64,000 nt of DNA from JACMLD01 sp044227095. GTDB lineage: Bacteria; Bacteroidota; Bacteroidia; Chitinophagales; Chitinophagaceae. Each line of letters opens with the position of its first letter. Positions within the stretch are counted from its first letter, which is position 1. Location of the stretch: assembly GCA_044227095.1 (NCBI GenBank), contig JBGAFV010000001.1, positions 1,612,001 through 1,676,000 on the forward strand. The letters run 5' to 3'. The notes beneath the pieces were generated by a model, which saw only the letters and a list, made by a program, of their open reading frames with translations, searched no databases and had not been told where the DNA came from. Both the position numbers and the translations under genes were made by a program. Below, piece by piece: positions 38,576-47,228 of the stretch.

Positions 38576-39613
38576 ATGAGTGAAACAACAACGACCCCAT
38601 TGCCGGCCCTAACCGCAAAAGATTTTGCTACAGACCAGGAAGTACGCTGGTGCCCTGGTTGCGGAGATTACTCTATACTAGCCCAGGTGCAAAAAATTAT
38701 GCCCGGCATTGGTGTTCCCAAAGAAAACATTGTAATTGTATCGGGTATTGGCTGCAGCAGCCGTTTTCCGTATTACATGAATACATATGGCATGCACTCT
38801 ATTCACGGTCGTGCTACTGCCATTGCCAGTGGACTAAAAGCTGCCCGCCCGGAACTGAGTGTTTGGATTGTAACTGGTGATGGCGATAGCCTTAGTATTG
38901 GCGGCAACCATACCATTCATTTGCTGCGCAGAAATTTTGATGTAAACGTATTGCTCTTTAATAACCAGATTTATGGTTTAACAAAAGGACAGTATTCGCC
39001 TACTTCCGAAGAAAAGAAAATAACCAAAAGCACTCCATTTGGAAGCATCGATCATCCGTTTAATCCATTAGCACTTGCTATGGGCGCAGATGCTACTTTT
39101 ATTGCCCGCAGTATGGACCGAGATCCAAAACATTTGCAGGAACTTTTAACCCGCAGTCATAAACACAAAGGCGCTTCTTTTCTTGAAATATACCAGAACT
39201 GCAACATCTTTAATGATGGTGCTTTTGAAGTATTTACCGAAAAGAGTAGCAAGCTTGATGAAACATTATTTGTTGAACAAGGAAAGCCACTCATTTTTGG
39301 CGCACAAAAAAATAAAGGCATTAAGCTGGATGGGTTTCGCCCAATAATTGTTGATTTAAACAATGGCGCCAGTGCAGATGATTTATGGGTGCATGACGAA
39401 AGGGATTTCTTTAAAGCGCAGATTCTTACACGTATGTTTGATAACCCGCAGCTTGAAGGTCACATGCCTCGTCCGTTTGGTGTGTTTTATGAAACCGACA
39501 GACCTTGCTATGAAGATGTAATGGCTATGCAGATTGAAGAAGTGCAGGCTACCAAAGGAAAAGGCAATCTTGATAAATTGCTAAGAGGAAATGAAACATG
39601 GACGATTAGCTAA
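38576..39613 (+). CDS. 2-oxoacid:ferredoxin oxidoreductase, beta subunit
   Basis: 345 residues with the thiamine diphosphate domain: WCPGCGDYSIL, GIGCSSRFPYY, TGDGDSLSIGGNH and NNQIYGLTKGQYSPT. Works with an alpha/gamma subunit to convert 2-oxoglutarate or pyruvate to acyl-CoA with ferredoxin as acceptor. No alpha subunit gene is next to it, only the CMD gene upstream. ACTTTG at 38542-38547 may be part of its promoter. Confidence 0.93.
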   Translation: MSETTTTPLPALTAKDFATDQEVRWCPGCGDYSILAQVQKIMPGIGVPKENIVIVSGIGCSSRFPYYMNTYGMHSIHGRATAIASGLKAARPELSVWIVTGDGDSLSIGGNHTIHLLRRNFDVNVLLFNNQIYGLTKGQYSPTSEEKKITKSTPFGSIDHPFNPLALAMGADATFIARSMDRDPKHLQELLTRSHKHKGASFLEIYQNCNIFNDGAFEVFTEKSSKLDETLFVEQGKPLIFGAQKNKGIKLDGFRPIIVDLNNGASADDLWVHDERDFFKAQILTRMFDNPQLEGHMPRPFGVFYETDRPCYEDVMAMQIEEVQATKGKGNLDKLLRGNETWTIS

Positions 39614-40443
39614 GCCCCCCTGTCCCCCTAAAGGGGAAACTTAGATCGAACTGCGTATTGTTTATTTAGACATGCTTTATTTGAAAATAATTTAAAGAGC
39701 GATTTAGTGTAAATAAATTTACAGGCCTTCCAATTGGAAGGCTATTTTTTTGCAAAGTGAACAAAGAGAAAAGGGAATCAATAGCGGGGAAATAAAAACG
39801 CATACTGCAGCTCAATAAATATATCTTGTACAAGTGTGCGACGCAACAATGTTGATAGCATTTAGGTGGTTGGTTCAAAAAAAAAATTAAGTTTTTGATG
39901 AGATGATTATCAAAAAGCGTAAAAGATTTTACTTGAGAAATGCTAAAAGAAGATCATAGTAATTAATCCATATCTCCCCTTTAGGGGCGGGGGCAAAAAA
40001 AAGTGCCGGCGATAGAAATCGCCGGCCTGTGCTTACCTCTGAAACCACAAAAAGAAAACGTTTATGCTGATGAACAACAATTAATTTTTTGAACCACCTG
40101 TTAATTGATTGATTAGTTACTACCAGAATGGTAGCTGCAAATGGTTAACAGGGTTATTGTTATAAAGGGTGGAAGAAGACGGTTATTGGGGGATATTGAA
40201 AACAAATATGACGTTCAGCACAGTAAAAGCGCTGTAATTGATTACATTATAATAGTGAGGAGATTTGGAAATTAGCGTTCTGCTTATGGAAATTGGATGA
40301 TAGAAAAGGGGGATCAGGATTATCAAGCCGGGCTTGAATGCTTACAATATAAATATTTATTATTTGTAAGAGGGCTTAAAAGTAAAGACTGTTAACGTAA
40401 TAAACAATATTTTTCTATGTTTTTTGAAAAATAATCTTAAAAT
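39614..40443. other. 830-bp gene-free spacer with repeats
   Basis: No convincing gene. It contains two C/G-rich palindromes built on CCCCTAAAGGGG or its reverse (near 39620 and 39970), an inverted copy of the TTGYGTCRCWCACTTGTA repeat at 39826-39856, and a perfect 9-bp hairpin GCCGGCGAT/ATCGCCGGC at 40003-40024. Confidence 0.7.
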
Positions 40444-41343
40444 CTAATTAAAGCCTTGCTGGTATTGGCTTTGCAGTTTACCTGCCGCTTCAAAGGCTTT
40501 CTCTTTTTTGTTTTTATACCACCATTCCGGGAAGCTTTTCTTCATTAATGTATCAATATTGCGCATGGCAAAAAGGTTCCAGGCGCCCTTTAATTTTCCA
40601 CTGAAAGTGTTTTGTAAAGCCCTTAGGCTCATGGCAAAACCGCTTTCTATATACTCCATATGGTGCCAGTAACCTGCGGGCATAAAAAGTGTATCTCCAT
40701 GTTCCAGTATAATTTCATAACCCTCTGCCTGCTCTACGGCCGGGAACTGTACAGTATCCAGCTGACTTTTACCCGGGTCTGCATAATTGGCAAAATTGGC
40801 AAAGCTTAATACTTCATATGGTTTGCGGTAAAGCTTATGCTGCTCTTCATAAGGAAAAAGCAGCACTCTTTTTTTGCCGGCAAACTGTGTGTGCAGAATA
40901 TGAGAAAGGTCAATATCAAAATGCATGTGCGTAATAGAACCCTGGCCACCAGTAAACAACATAGGGAAGCGTTTTACAAAACCATGCATCAGATCATCGG
41001 GCCATGAAAAATCTTTTACCAGTTCTGGTGCATGCTGAAAAATATTGAAAAGAAAAATGCGCAGTTCAACAGGGCCTTGCTTAATCATGTCCAGGTATTC
41101 TCCAAACTTCATATAACCATCAGCTTTATTTATTGGTGTATAGGCATCGCTCTTTACATTATCGTATACACCAACTTTTGTGTTGCCGGTTACTTCTTTA
41201 AAATAATCCCAGTTCCATTTATGGTAAGCAGGCCATTGTTTTGCCAGTTCTGTAATTACAACAGGCTTCATAGTGTTGTAATATTTTTCCCTGAAGATTG
41301 CAGGTTCAATACTGGAGACTTTATCAACCGGTCTTAAATTCAT
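40444..41343 (-). CDS. Cupin-like JmjC-domain protein
   Basis: 299 residues, Cupin_8 type. Metal site: THMHFDIDLSH gives the HxD pair, and MPAGYWHHMEY the distal His. Likely an Fe(II)/2-oxoglutarate hydroxylase of protein or RNA; substrate unknown. Stands alone between two spacers. Confidence 0.88.
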   Translation of the reverse strand: MNLRPVDKVSSIEPAIFREKYYNTMKPVVITELAKQWPAYHKWNWDYFKEVTGNTKVGVYDNVKSDAYTPINKADGYMKFGEYLDMIKQGPVELRIFLFNIFQHAPELVKDFSWPDDLMHGFVKRFPMLFTGGQGSITHMHFDIDLSHILHTQFAGKKRVLLFPYEEQHKLYRKPYEVLSFANFANYADPGKSQLDTVQFPAVEQAEGYEIILEHGDTLFMPAGYWHHMEYIESGFAMSLRALQNTFSGKLKGAWNLFAMRNIDTLMKKSFPEWWYKNKKEKAFEAAGKLQSQYQQGFN

Positions 41344-41652
41344 GCTTTCAGAATTTAAAGCAAATTTAGTATGAATTGGATGTTAACAGAACCCAGTTTG
41401 AATTTTTTAACTACTGCATGTATTGAACAGTATAATTTTTAGGTAACCAGCAGTAGTAACGCTATTCAACTTTGCTTGCCCACCCGGATGAACAAACAAA
41501 AATATTTTTTTCCGTTCGGACGGGCGTCGCACACTTCAACTATTGCTGCACACGTGATCTTTTCTTTTTTTAATTAAGCAATATTATCTGTAAAAATTAT
41601 TTTCTTTAAGAGCATTATCTAACAACTGGTATTTTATGTTTAATTTACAAGC
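41344..41652. other. Gene-free spacer with one interspersed repeat
   Basis: About 310 bases without a gene. A shortened copy of the interspersed repeat (GGGCGTCGCACACTTCAAC) lies at 41521-41545, preceded by GTAGTAACGCTATTCAAC, which resembles the flank of the copy at 47934. Confidence 0.6.
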
Positions 41653-42276
41653 ATGTTGTTACAGGTTCACCCGGATAATCCGCAACCAAGAAACATAAGA
41701 ATGATTATAGACTGTTTGCTTAGTGGCGGTATTATTATTTATCCAACAGATACTATTTACGGTTTGGGTTGCGATATTTTTCAGCATAAAGCTATTGAAC
41801 GTATTTGCCAGATAAAAAATGTTGATCCAAAAAAAGCGCAGCTTTCATTTGTTTGTCACGATTTGAGTGATCTTAGCAAATACACAAAAAGTATTTCAAC
41901 ACCTTTATACCGGATGCTTAAAAATTATCTACCCGGTCCGTATACATTTATATTACCTGCCAGTAAAGAAGTGCCTAAAATTTTAAAAAGTAAAAAAGAT
42001 ACTATTGGCCTGCGCATACCAAAAAACAATATTGCCTGGACCATTATTAAAGAATTGCAACACCCGGTATTAAGCACATCACTACCCGGGCAAAACGTAG
42101 AAGAGTATACAGATCCTGAAATTATTTATGCTAATTTTAAAAATGTAGCAGACATTGTAGTAGATGGTGGCATAGGAGGGATAGTGCCTTCTACAATTGT
42201 AGATTGTACTGCAGAACCGCCATTGCTGGTAAGACAAGGACTAGGTGTTTGGACGGATGAAGAAGAACACAATTAA
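41653..42276 (+). CDS. L-threonylcarbamoyladenylate synthase family (YrdC/Sua5)
   Basis: 207 residues. YrdC-fold motif YPTDTIYGLGCDIF and the downstream PSTIVDCT. Makes threonylcarbamoyl-AMP for the t6A37 modification of ANN-decoding tRNAs. Lies 9 bases before a GNAT gene. Two related paralogues are common in Bacteroidota, so the tsaC symbol is not assigned firmly. Confidence 0.9.
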   Translation: MLLQVHPDNPQPRNIRMIIDCLLSGGIIIYPTDTIYGLGCDIFQHKAIERICQIKNVDPKKAQLSFVCHDLSDLSKYTKSISTPLYRMLKNYLPGPYTFILPASKEVPKILKSKKDTIGLRIPKNNIAWTIIKELQHPVLSTSLPGQNVEEYTDPEIIYANFKNVADIVVDGGIGGIVPSTIVDCTAEPPLLVRQGLGVWTDEEEHN

Positions 42277-42285
42277 TTAAATTTT

Positions 42286-42891
42286 ATGCAGAAAGAATAC
42301 GCAAAATTTTTTAAAGACACATTGGTATTGGAAACCACAAGGGTGATGCTGCGCTTAATGCAGCCATCAGATATGGAAGCATTGTTTTCTATTGCAGGCC
42401 CCGATGAAATTTGGAAATACTTTACGTTTGAACTAAATAAAAAAGAAGAGCTGCTGCAATGGATGGATACGGCAATGCGTGAAAGGGAAGAGGGCAAACG
42501 CATGCCTTTTGTTATTGTTGATAAAAGCACTGATAAAGTTTGCGGCTGCACCAGCTTTGGTAATATTTCTTTTTACGACAAAAGAATAGAAATAGGCTGG
42601 ACATGGCTCGGCACTGCCACTATGGGCACAGGTATTAACCACCATGCAAAATTTGTTTTGCTCTGTTATGCATTTGATGCCATGGGTTTTGAACGTGTAG
42701 AAATAAAAACCGATAACCTTAATGAACGTGCAAAAAAAGCACTGGTGCATATTGGCGCAAGAGAAGAAGGTGTGTTGCGCAGCCATATGCTAATGCCGCA
42801 TGGCCGCCGGAGGGACAGTGTTTATTATTCTATATTGAAAGAAGACTGGGAGACGATTAAGATGTTGTATTTTTCTGATGTTGCTGGATAA
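42286..42891 (+). CDS. GNAT family N-acetyltransferase
   Basis: 201 residues, RimJ/RimL-like, with RVMLRLMQPSDMEALFSI at the start and IEIGWTWLGTATMGTGIN in the acetyl-CoA region. Acetyl acceptor unknown. Followed by a strong terminator. Confidence 0.88.
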   Translation: MQKEYAKFFKDTLVLETTRVMLRLMQPSDMEALFSIAGPDEIWKYFTFELNKKEELLQWMDTAMREREEGKRMPFVIVDKSTDKVCGCTSFGNISFYDKRIEIGWTWLGTATMGTGINHHAKFVLLCYAFDAMGFERVEIKTDNLNERAKKALVHIGAREEGVLRSHMLMPHGRRRDSVYYSILKEDWETIKMLYFSDVAG

Positions 42892-42900
42892 TAAAAAATT

Positions 42901-42930
42901 ATACCCGTAGTTTTTTAAAACTACGGGTAT
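42901..42930. terminator. Convergent terminator between GNAT and rtcB
   Basis: Perfect inverted repeat ATACCCGTAGTTTT / AAAACTACGGGTAT. It can serve both the plus-strand GNAT gene and the minus-strand rtcB gene. Confidence 0.8.
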
Positions 42931-42947
42931 GCATGATTAAAACTCAT

Positions 42948-44393
42948 TTATTCACCTTCCACTGCATTTTTTTCTTTCTTCCATGATCTGTGTTTGGCGC
43001 CATCCATCTTTACAATTTTTGGCGTAAACCTTCCTACAATGTCTACCAAGGATTTCTGAGATTGCATTACTACTTCAATATCCTTGTACGCAAAAGGCGA
43101 TTCGTCTAATCCGCCACCAAGCAGTTTTACACCAAACTTTTTCAGTTCGTCTTTAAACTGTTTATCTGTTACAGATGCAATGGCACGTGTACGGCTCATT
43201 TTTCTTCCTGCACCATGCGATGCAGAATTTACAGATGCAGCCTCTCCTTTACCTTTTACAATAAAACCATCTGCCGTCATAGAACCAGGTATAATACCTA
43301 ATACATCTTTGCCTGCAGGTGTAGCACCTTTACGATGAACAATCACATCACGCCCTTCCCATTTTTCTTTCCACGCAAAGTTGTGGTGGTTTTCTACCAT
43401 CTTCATTGCTTTACGCCCTAATTGTTTGGCTATCTTGGCATGTATTACATGATGACATGCAGAAGCGTAATCACCCGCAAGGTTCATCGCATTCCAGTAT
43501 TCTATACCTTCTTCTTCATCTAAACTTAACCATGCAAGGTTTTTTGCTTCTTGTGGTAAACGTCTTTTGCTAATAGCCAACTTTGTATAGTGGTTAGCAA
43601 TGTTTGCACCCAATGCCCTGGAACCAGAATGCGTTAGAAAACCAACATACTTTCCTGCACTAATACCAAGCATTGCATCTTTTTCTGCCACTTCAATAAT
43701 ACCAAACTCAGCAAAGTGGTTACCAGAACCAGAAGAACCCAATTGTTTCCATACACGGCCATGCATTTTCTTAAGCAATGGCAATTGGTAAAACAGTTCA
43801 TTGTCCATCACTTCATGATCAGCTGCTCTATCAAACTGCGCACCGCTTCCAAATAATGTGGCTTCACTTAATTCTCTCGCAAAAAATGCTTCCTTGTCTG
43901 TAAGATCTTTTGGGTTGATATCAAAAATACTTAAACACATTCTGCAACCAATATCCACGCCTACTCCATAAGGAATAACCGAGTTCTCTGTCGCCAGCAC
44001 TCCACCTATCGGTAATCCATAGCCGCTGTGGGCGTCTGGCATTAATGCACCGGCTATACTCACGGGAAGTTTTGCTGCCTGGTACATCTGGTGCATAGCG
44101 CCTTCTTCAATATGTTCCTGCCCAAATACATTAAACTGTATACCGTTTTGGTTCAGCGATATTTCTGCACCCTCTGTTGCAGCCTTAGGTATTAATTGCT
44201 GCGCAATCAAACCCAGCACAGCATCATTTTCATATTCTACCGGCGCAGCCAGTATTTTTTTTAATAGTTCCATCACTTCTTCTTTTCCACTGTGTTTATA
44301 ATTCTTTTCCATCACATTCATAGCAATGCTTACTACCGGTCCTTCCGGGAAGCCAATTGCCCTGATTTCTTTTCCTGATATTTTTAGTTTCAT
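42948..44393 (-). CDS. rtcB: RNA-splicing ligase RtcB
   Basis: 481 residues, full length for bacterial RtcB. Mn/GTP site motifs: PDAHSGYGLPIGGVLAT, GVDIGCRM, GSSGSGNHFAEFG, LTHSGSRALG and the C-terminal HGAGRKMSR containing the His guanylated in the family. RtcB joins 2',3'-cyclic phosphate or 3'-phosphate RNA ends to 5'-OH ends and heals broken tRNAs. It is the last gene of a minus-strand run with slipin, an unknown protein, a YkuK-like protein and a tRNA array containing two permuted tRNAs, which gives it obvious substrates. Confidence 0.95.
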   Translation of the reverse strand: MKLKISGKEIRAIGFPEGPVVSIAMNVMEKNYKHSGKEEVMELLKKILAAPVEYENDAVLGLIAQQLIPKAATEGAEISLNQNGIQFNVFGQEHIEEGAMHQMYQAAKLPVSIAGALMPDAHSGYGLPIGGVLATENSVIPYGVGVDIGCRMCLSIFDINPKDLTDKEAFFARELSEATLFGSGAQFDRAADHEVMDNELFYQLPLLKKMHGRVWKQLGSSGSGNHFAEFGIIEVAEKDAMLGISAGKYVGFLTHSGSRALGANIANHYTKLAISKRRLPQEAKNLAWLSLDEEEGIEYWNAMNLAGDYASACHHVIHAKIAKQLGRKAMKMVENHHNFAWKEKWEGRDVIVHRKGATPAGKDVLGIIPGSMTADGFIVKGKGEAASVNSASHGAGRKMSRTRAIASVTDKQFKDELKKFGVKLLGGGLDESPFAYKDIEVVMQSQKSLVDIVGRFTPKIVKMDGAKHRSWKKEKNAVEGE

Positions 44394-44463
44394 ACCCCAA
44401 CCCCTAAAGGGGCTATTTAAGTTTTAATAATATTTTTTTTGATACCAGCATTTGTTTTCATGG

Positions 44464-44491
44464 CGGCATCGTTGTGTCACTCACTTGTATA
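44464..44491. repeat. Copy of interspersed repeat TTGYGTCRCWCACTTGTA
   Basis: Lies in the spacer between slipin and rtcB (44394-44573), with a CCCCTAAAGGGG palindrome at 44401 and a 10-bp hairpin ACATCCGGCA/TGCCGGATGT at 44540-44570. No gene. Confidence 0.65.
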
Positions 44492-44573
44492 GTAAATCAA
44501 TTATCAACGCAGACACTTAAATTAATAATCATTTTTATTAACATCCGGCATCCTGTTAATGCCGGATGTTAAT

Positions 44574-45680
44574 TTAACCATTCTTATTTGCCGGTACAAA
44601 GATCTGCTTCAACTGTTCTACCAAAGCACCGTTGCCACTTACACTGATATTACTGATTTTATCTGCAATCTTCTCTACGTATTCCATCTCTTTCAATTTC
44701 CACAACATCGCATTTTCTTCCATCAATTTAGCAGTGTTTAGCAAACTACGGGTGCTGGCTGTTTCTTCACGGCGCATGATTGTATTTGCCTGCGCTTTCT
44801 TTTCTGCAATCAATACCTGGTTCATAATCTCTTTCACATCGCCCGGCAAAATAATATCGCGTATACCAAAGCCGGTTACTTCCACACCCAATGCTGCAGC
44901 TTCGGCTTTTGCCCGCTGCAATATATAAGGTGCGATGGTTTCTTTTTTTTCCAGCAATTCATCAAAGCTGAAACCGGCAATGTATTCACGCAAAGCCAAT
45001 TGAAAGGCTACATACAATTGCTTGTCATAGTCTTTGTTTTGCAACAAAGCTTTTTCAATGTCAGCCACTTTGTATTGCGCCCATGCATTAATACGCAAAG
45101 CCGCTTTGTCTTTGGTCAGGATTTCCTGGCCGTTTACTTCCAGTTGCTGCTGACGGATATCAACTTTGCCTACATGAATAGCGATGCTGTTCTTCCACCA
45201 TGTATAAATGCCACTTTGCAAGGTTTGCACATACTTACCGTCTACAAACAATAGTGCTTTTTCATAACTCTCTACACTATAAGTACGCACATAGCCAATT
45301 ACAGGCCGGCTCAACAAAACAGTGCGATCAATGTTTTCAGTGATCTCAATCTTACTGATGTCTGCATGTACAAATTGGTAGTCAATCATTCCCTTCCAAT
45401 ATGTATAACGGCCGGCATTCAATACTAGCTTCAGCAAACCATTTTCGTATTGCAAAACAATTTCATTGTCTTTTACATCCACTACATGCAATGCATCAGC
45501 CAGCATAGTATCTTGCAAAAGAATATTCAGTTCTATAGGAGCAACAAATGGTTTATTCAAGTCATAAACGATGGCTGTTTCATTCCACAACCAGTATTTA
45601 CCTTCTTTCAGCATTCGCTGATAAGTTCCATTCTTAAACACCAAACCAACCTGGTAGGCATTTACTTTTACCTGTTTCAT
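44574..45680 (-). CDS. Slipin / SPFH (band 7) domain protein
   Basis: 368 residues from the ATG at 45680; the frame to 45734 is less likely. Two partial N-terminal beta repeats, then the SPFH domain (VNGQEILTKDKAALRINAWAQYKV, REYIAGFSFDELLEKKE, AAALGVEVTGFGIRDIILPGD) and a coiled-coil tail. There is no obvious membrane helix. Slipins form oligomeric scaffolds. Here it is directly upstream of rtcB, a pairing that suggests it organises the repair complex. Confidence 0.88.
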   Translation of the reverse strand: MKQVKVNAYQVGLVFKNGTYQRMLKEGKYWLWNETAIVYDLNKPFVAPIELNILLQDTMLADALHVVDVKDNEIVLQYENGLLKLVLNAGRYTYWKGMIDYQFVHADISKIEITENIDRTVLLSRPVIGYVRTYSVESYEKALLFVDGKYVQTLQSGIYTWWKNSIAIHVGKVDIRQQQLEVNGQEILTKDKAALRINAWAQYKVADIEKALLQNKDYDKQLYVAFQLALREYIAGFSFDELLEKKETIAPYILQRAKAEAAALGVEVTGFGIRDIILPGDVKEIMNQVLIAEKKAQANTIMRREETASTRSLLNTAKLMEENAMLWKLKEMEYVEKIADKISNISVSGNGALVEQLKQIFVPANKNG

Positions 45681-45718
45681 TTTCTTATATTTAAAGTTTT
45701 CAATTATTTGTAAAAAAG

Positions 45719-45919
45719 TCAGCACTGCCTGCACTCCGTAATCACGGAAGCGGGTTTTAGAAAATGTTTTTTGTAACAGTTTACCAGGGAGTGTTCGCCT
45801 GATAAAGTGAAACGAGCTGCATTCCTGCTGCCAGCCTGCAGATGCTTACTGAGTTGCACACTTCCAAAACTTTCCCTGTCAAAAAAGGTACTCGTTCTTT
45901 CAAGTCTTTCTTGCTGCAT
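45719..45919 (-). CDS. Possible 66-residue leader or small protein before slipin
   Basis: Open frame of 66 residues beginning MQQERLERT and ending VITECRQC, 38 bases before the slipin start. It starts inside a 9-bp hairpin (45911-45930, TTGCTGCAT/ATGCAGCAA), and a second hairpin TCCGT/ACGGA sits near its end, followed by a T run. It uses all amino acids but Trp, like leader 1 upstream. It could be a third leader, a small protein, or a chance frame in a structured RNA. The whole 45681-46018 stretch is otherwise gene-free. Confidence 0.35.
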   Translation of the reverse strand: MQQERLERTSTFFDRESFGSVQLSKHLQAGSRNAARFTLSGEHSLVNCYKKHFLKPASVITECRQC

Positions 45920-46018
45920 TGATGCAGCAAAAAAGAGTCATAGGCCGTGTGCCCGCAGGCAGCACCAACTTTTTTTATCTGGTCACCTTTTTTAAGAAGC
46001 GGTGGACTTCTCCTTTTG

Positions 46019-46087
46019 AAGCATTATCAGTGCTTTGCTAGACCATTTAGCTTCACCGCCAAAGGCGATGACAGGATTCGAACCTGC
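46019..46087 (-). tRNA. Circularly permuted tRNA-Ile (GAT), 3' part first
   Basis: Order on the minus strand: T stem GCAGG, T loop TTCGAAT, CCTGT, 3' acceptor CATCGCC, linker TTT, 5' acceptor GGCGGTG, AA, D arm GCTA-AATGGTC-TAGC, A26, anticodon arm AAGCA-CTGATAA-TGCTT. The acceptor halves pair over seven bases (one G-U) and every arm has canonical length in register, with the break in the variable loop. Anticodon GAT, Ile. A second 7-base match to the 5' acceptor (CACCGCT, 45998-46004) lies downstream, so a T-armless conventional tRNA is an alternative reading; it may be a relic of the duplication from which the permutation arose. Confidence 0.7.
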
Positions 46088-46092
46088 ATATT

Positions 46093-46164
46093 TCTGTTGC
46101 TCTACCACTGAGCTATTCCGTTTGCAACGGAAAGAGGAATTGAACCCCTGACCCACAGGTTATG
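46093..46164 (-). tRNA. Circularly permuted tRNA, probably anticodon CAT, 3' half first
   Basis: Order on the minus strand: CATAA, anticodon 3' stem CCTGT, variable loop GGGTC, T arm AGGGG-TTCAATT-CCTCT, 3' acceptor TTCCGTT, linker GCA, 5' acceptor AACGGAA, TA, D arm GCTC-AGTGGTA-GAGC, A26, anticodon 5' stem ACAGA. The acceptor halves are perfectly complementary. Stem ACAG/CTGT pairs, with an A-C mismatch next to the loop. The break is in the anticodon loop; CATAA as its 3' side gives Met or Ile2, though the exact join is unknown. A conventional reading fails: the 5' half's own downstream T arm has the wrong acceptor, and there is no complete anticodon arm. Confidence 0.7.
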
Positions 46165-46356
46165 GAGGGCATTGCACCATTGAAATAACAGCATACAGAA
46201 AGTTTACTAACTCTGCACTATGGTGTTTTTGAAACACACATCCGGTTTACTGTCAACAGGCAGTTGCCCTTCTTGCCGTTAAGCAAGCTTTTGTGTTGAA
46301 CTAGTCAACAATTTATTTATCTAAAGAATTTTCGGAGCATTGTATTATGGAAGAAG

Positions 46357-47088
46357 TTAATCATCCAGCCTATCCAAAATCTGCGGTAGCGGAATATTGT
46401 ACAATGGATTTCTTTCCCTGTCTCTTTGTTCCCTGTAGCGCCATTTGTAACTATCACCTAAAATTTTAGCCTGACGTGCGTCATACTTATTCCATTCAAG
46501 GTAATTGCTAATTTCTTCGAGGCGTTTTTCAATGTCCACATCTTTTATCTTGATTTTATCAATTATGTTTGGACTTACACGCAATACAAAACGCCAGGGC
46601 TCATTAAAGACATATCTTTTAACCGGTTGCTTTTTCCAGTCATGCTCCCAAACCTCATGAAAACATTGCATTTCGCTATCAGAAAAGGCAAACCTTTTAA
46701 GCTCATATGAATATGGCTTTAGCAACTGCTGCCCTTTAATAACATAGATCTTCCTTCCATACTTTCTTTTCCTGATGCGGAAGTCTTTTCTGTAACTCCA
46801 GGCGCTGGTATTTATTTTTTTCAAAATAGCCTCAAAGAACTCTGCCTGTTTGCTTCTTGCTACGTCATCACGTAAAACAAAACAACGTTTCCATCCTTTT
46901 TGTACAGGTGGCAATAAGGGTTCCCAACCTAAATTATTTTTTCTTGCCCACAACCCACGTTGTTCTTTCCATAATTGAATCAACTGTTTATCAAAATCTT
47001 TATACTGCATTCTTTTTTTCTGCCTGGCAGTACGCAGGCGGTAGCAGAGAATATCTTCTCCGTGCTGTTGAATAAGTTTTGTGTCCAT
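46357..47088 (-). CDS. Unknown basic protein in the RtcB / tRNA island
   Basis: 243 residues, Lys/Arg/Trp-rich, with no signal or membrane segment. Segments such as RKDFRIRKRKYGRKIYVIKG and LEWNKYDARQAKILGDSYKW suggest RNA binding. I recognise no family and see no classical nuclease motif. It lies between the YkuK-like gene and the permuted tRNAs on the same strand. The 140-base spacer on its 5' side carries a D-arm-like hairpin (GGTGC-AATG-GCACC) that may be tRNA debris. Position makes it a candidate partner in cutting or joining tRNAs. Confidence 0.7.
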   Translation of the reverse strand: MDTKLIQQHGEDILCYRLRTARQKKRMQYKDFDKQLIQLWKEQRGLWARKNNLGWEPLLPPVQKGWKRCFVLRDDVARSKQAEFFEAILKKINTSAWSYRKDFRIRKRKYGRKIYVIKGQQLLKPYSYELKRFAFSDSEMQCFHEVWEHDWKKQPVKRYVFNEPWRFVLRVSPNIIDKIKIKDVDIEKRLEEISNYLEWNKYDARQAKILGDSYKWRYREQRDRERNPLYNIPLPQILDRLDD

Positions 47089-47228
47089 AATGATTTATTT
47101 GGTTTCGATCGGTAACTCCGGTGCCATTGCACCATTCCTTTCCGTATTGTCATTATGAACCCTGAAGTTTTTTTCATTTCGCTAAGGTTATTTTAATAAA
47201 TTATTTTTAATCTTTCAGAAAGCTCGTT

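Noticed and set aside
39666..39878. 70-residue ORF in the large spacer
   Set aside because: It runs through the interspersed repeat and has no start context or family resemblance.
46076..46122. A conventional short tRNA from AACGGAA through the next T arm
   Set aside because: Its acceptor strands (AACGGAA and CATCGCC) do not pair and there is no anticodon loop or 3' anticodon stem; the permuted readings fit both halves.
46200..46330. A third permuted tRNA upstream of the first
   Set aside because: A T-loop-like TTCAAAA with a 4-bp stem exists, but no complementary acceptor strands follow in register.
47089..47180. A further tRNA between the two unknown/YkuK genes
   Set aside because: Only a D-arm-like hairpin GGTGC-AATG-GCACC is visible; no acceptor or T arm pairs with it.
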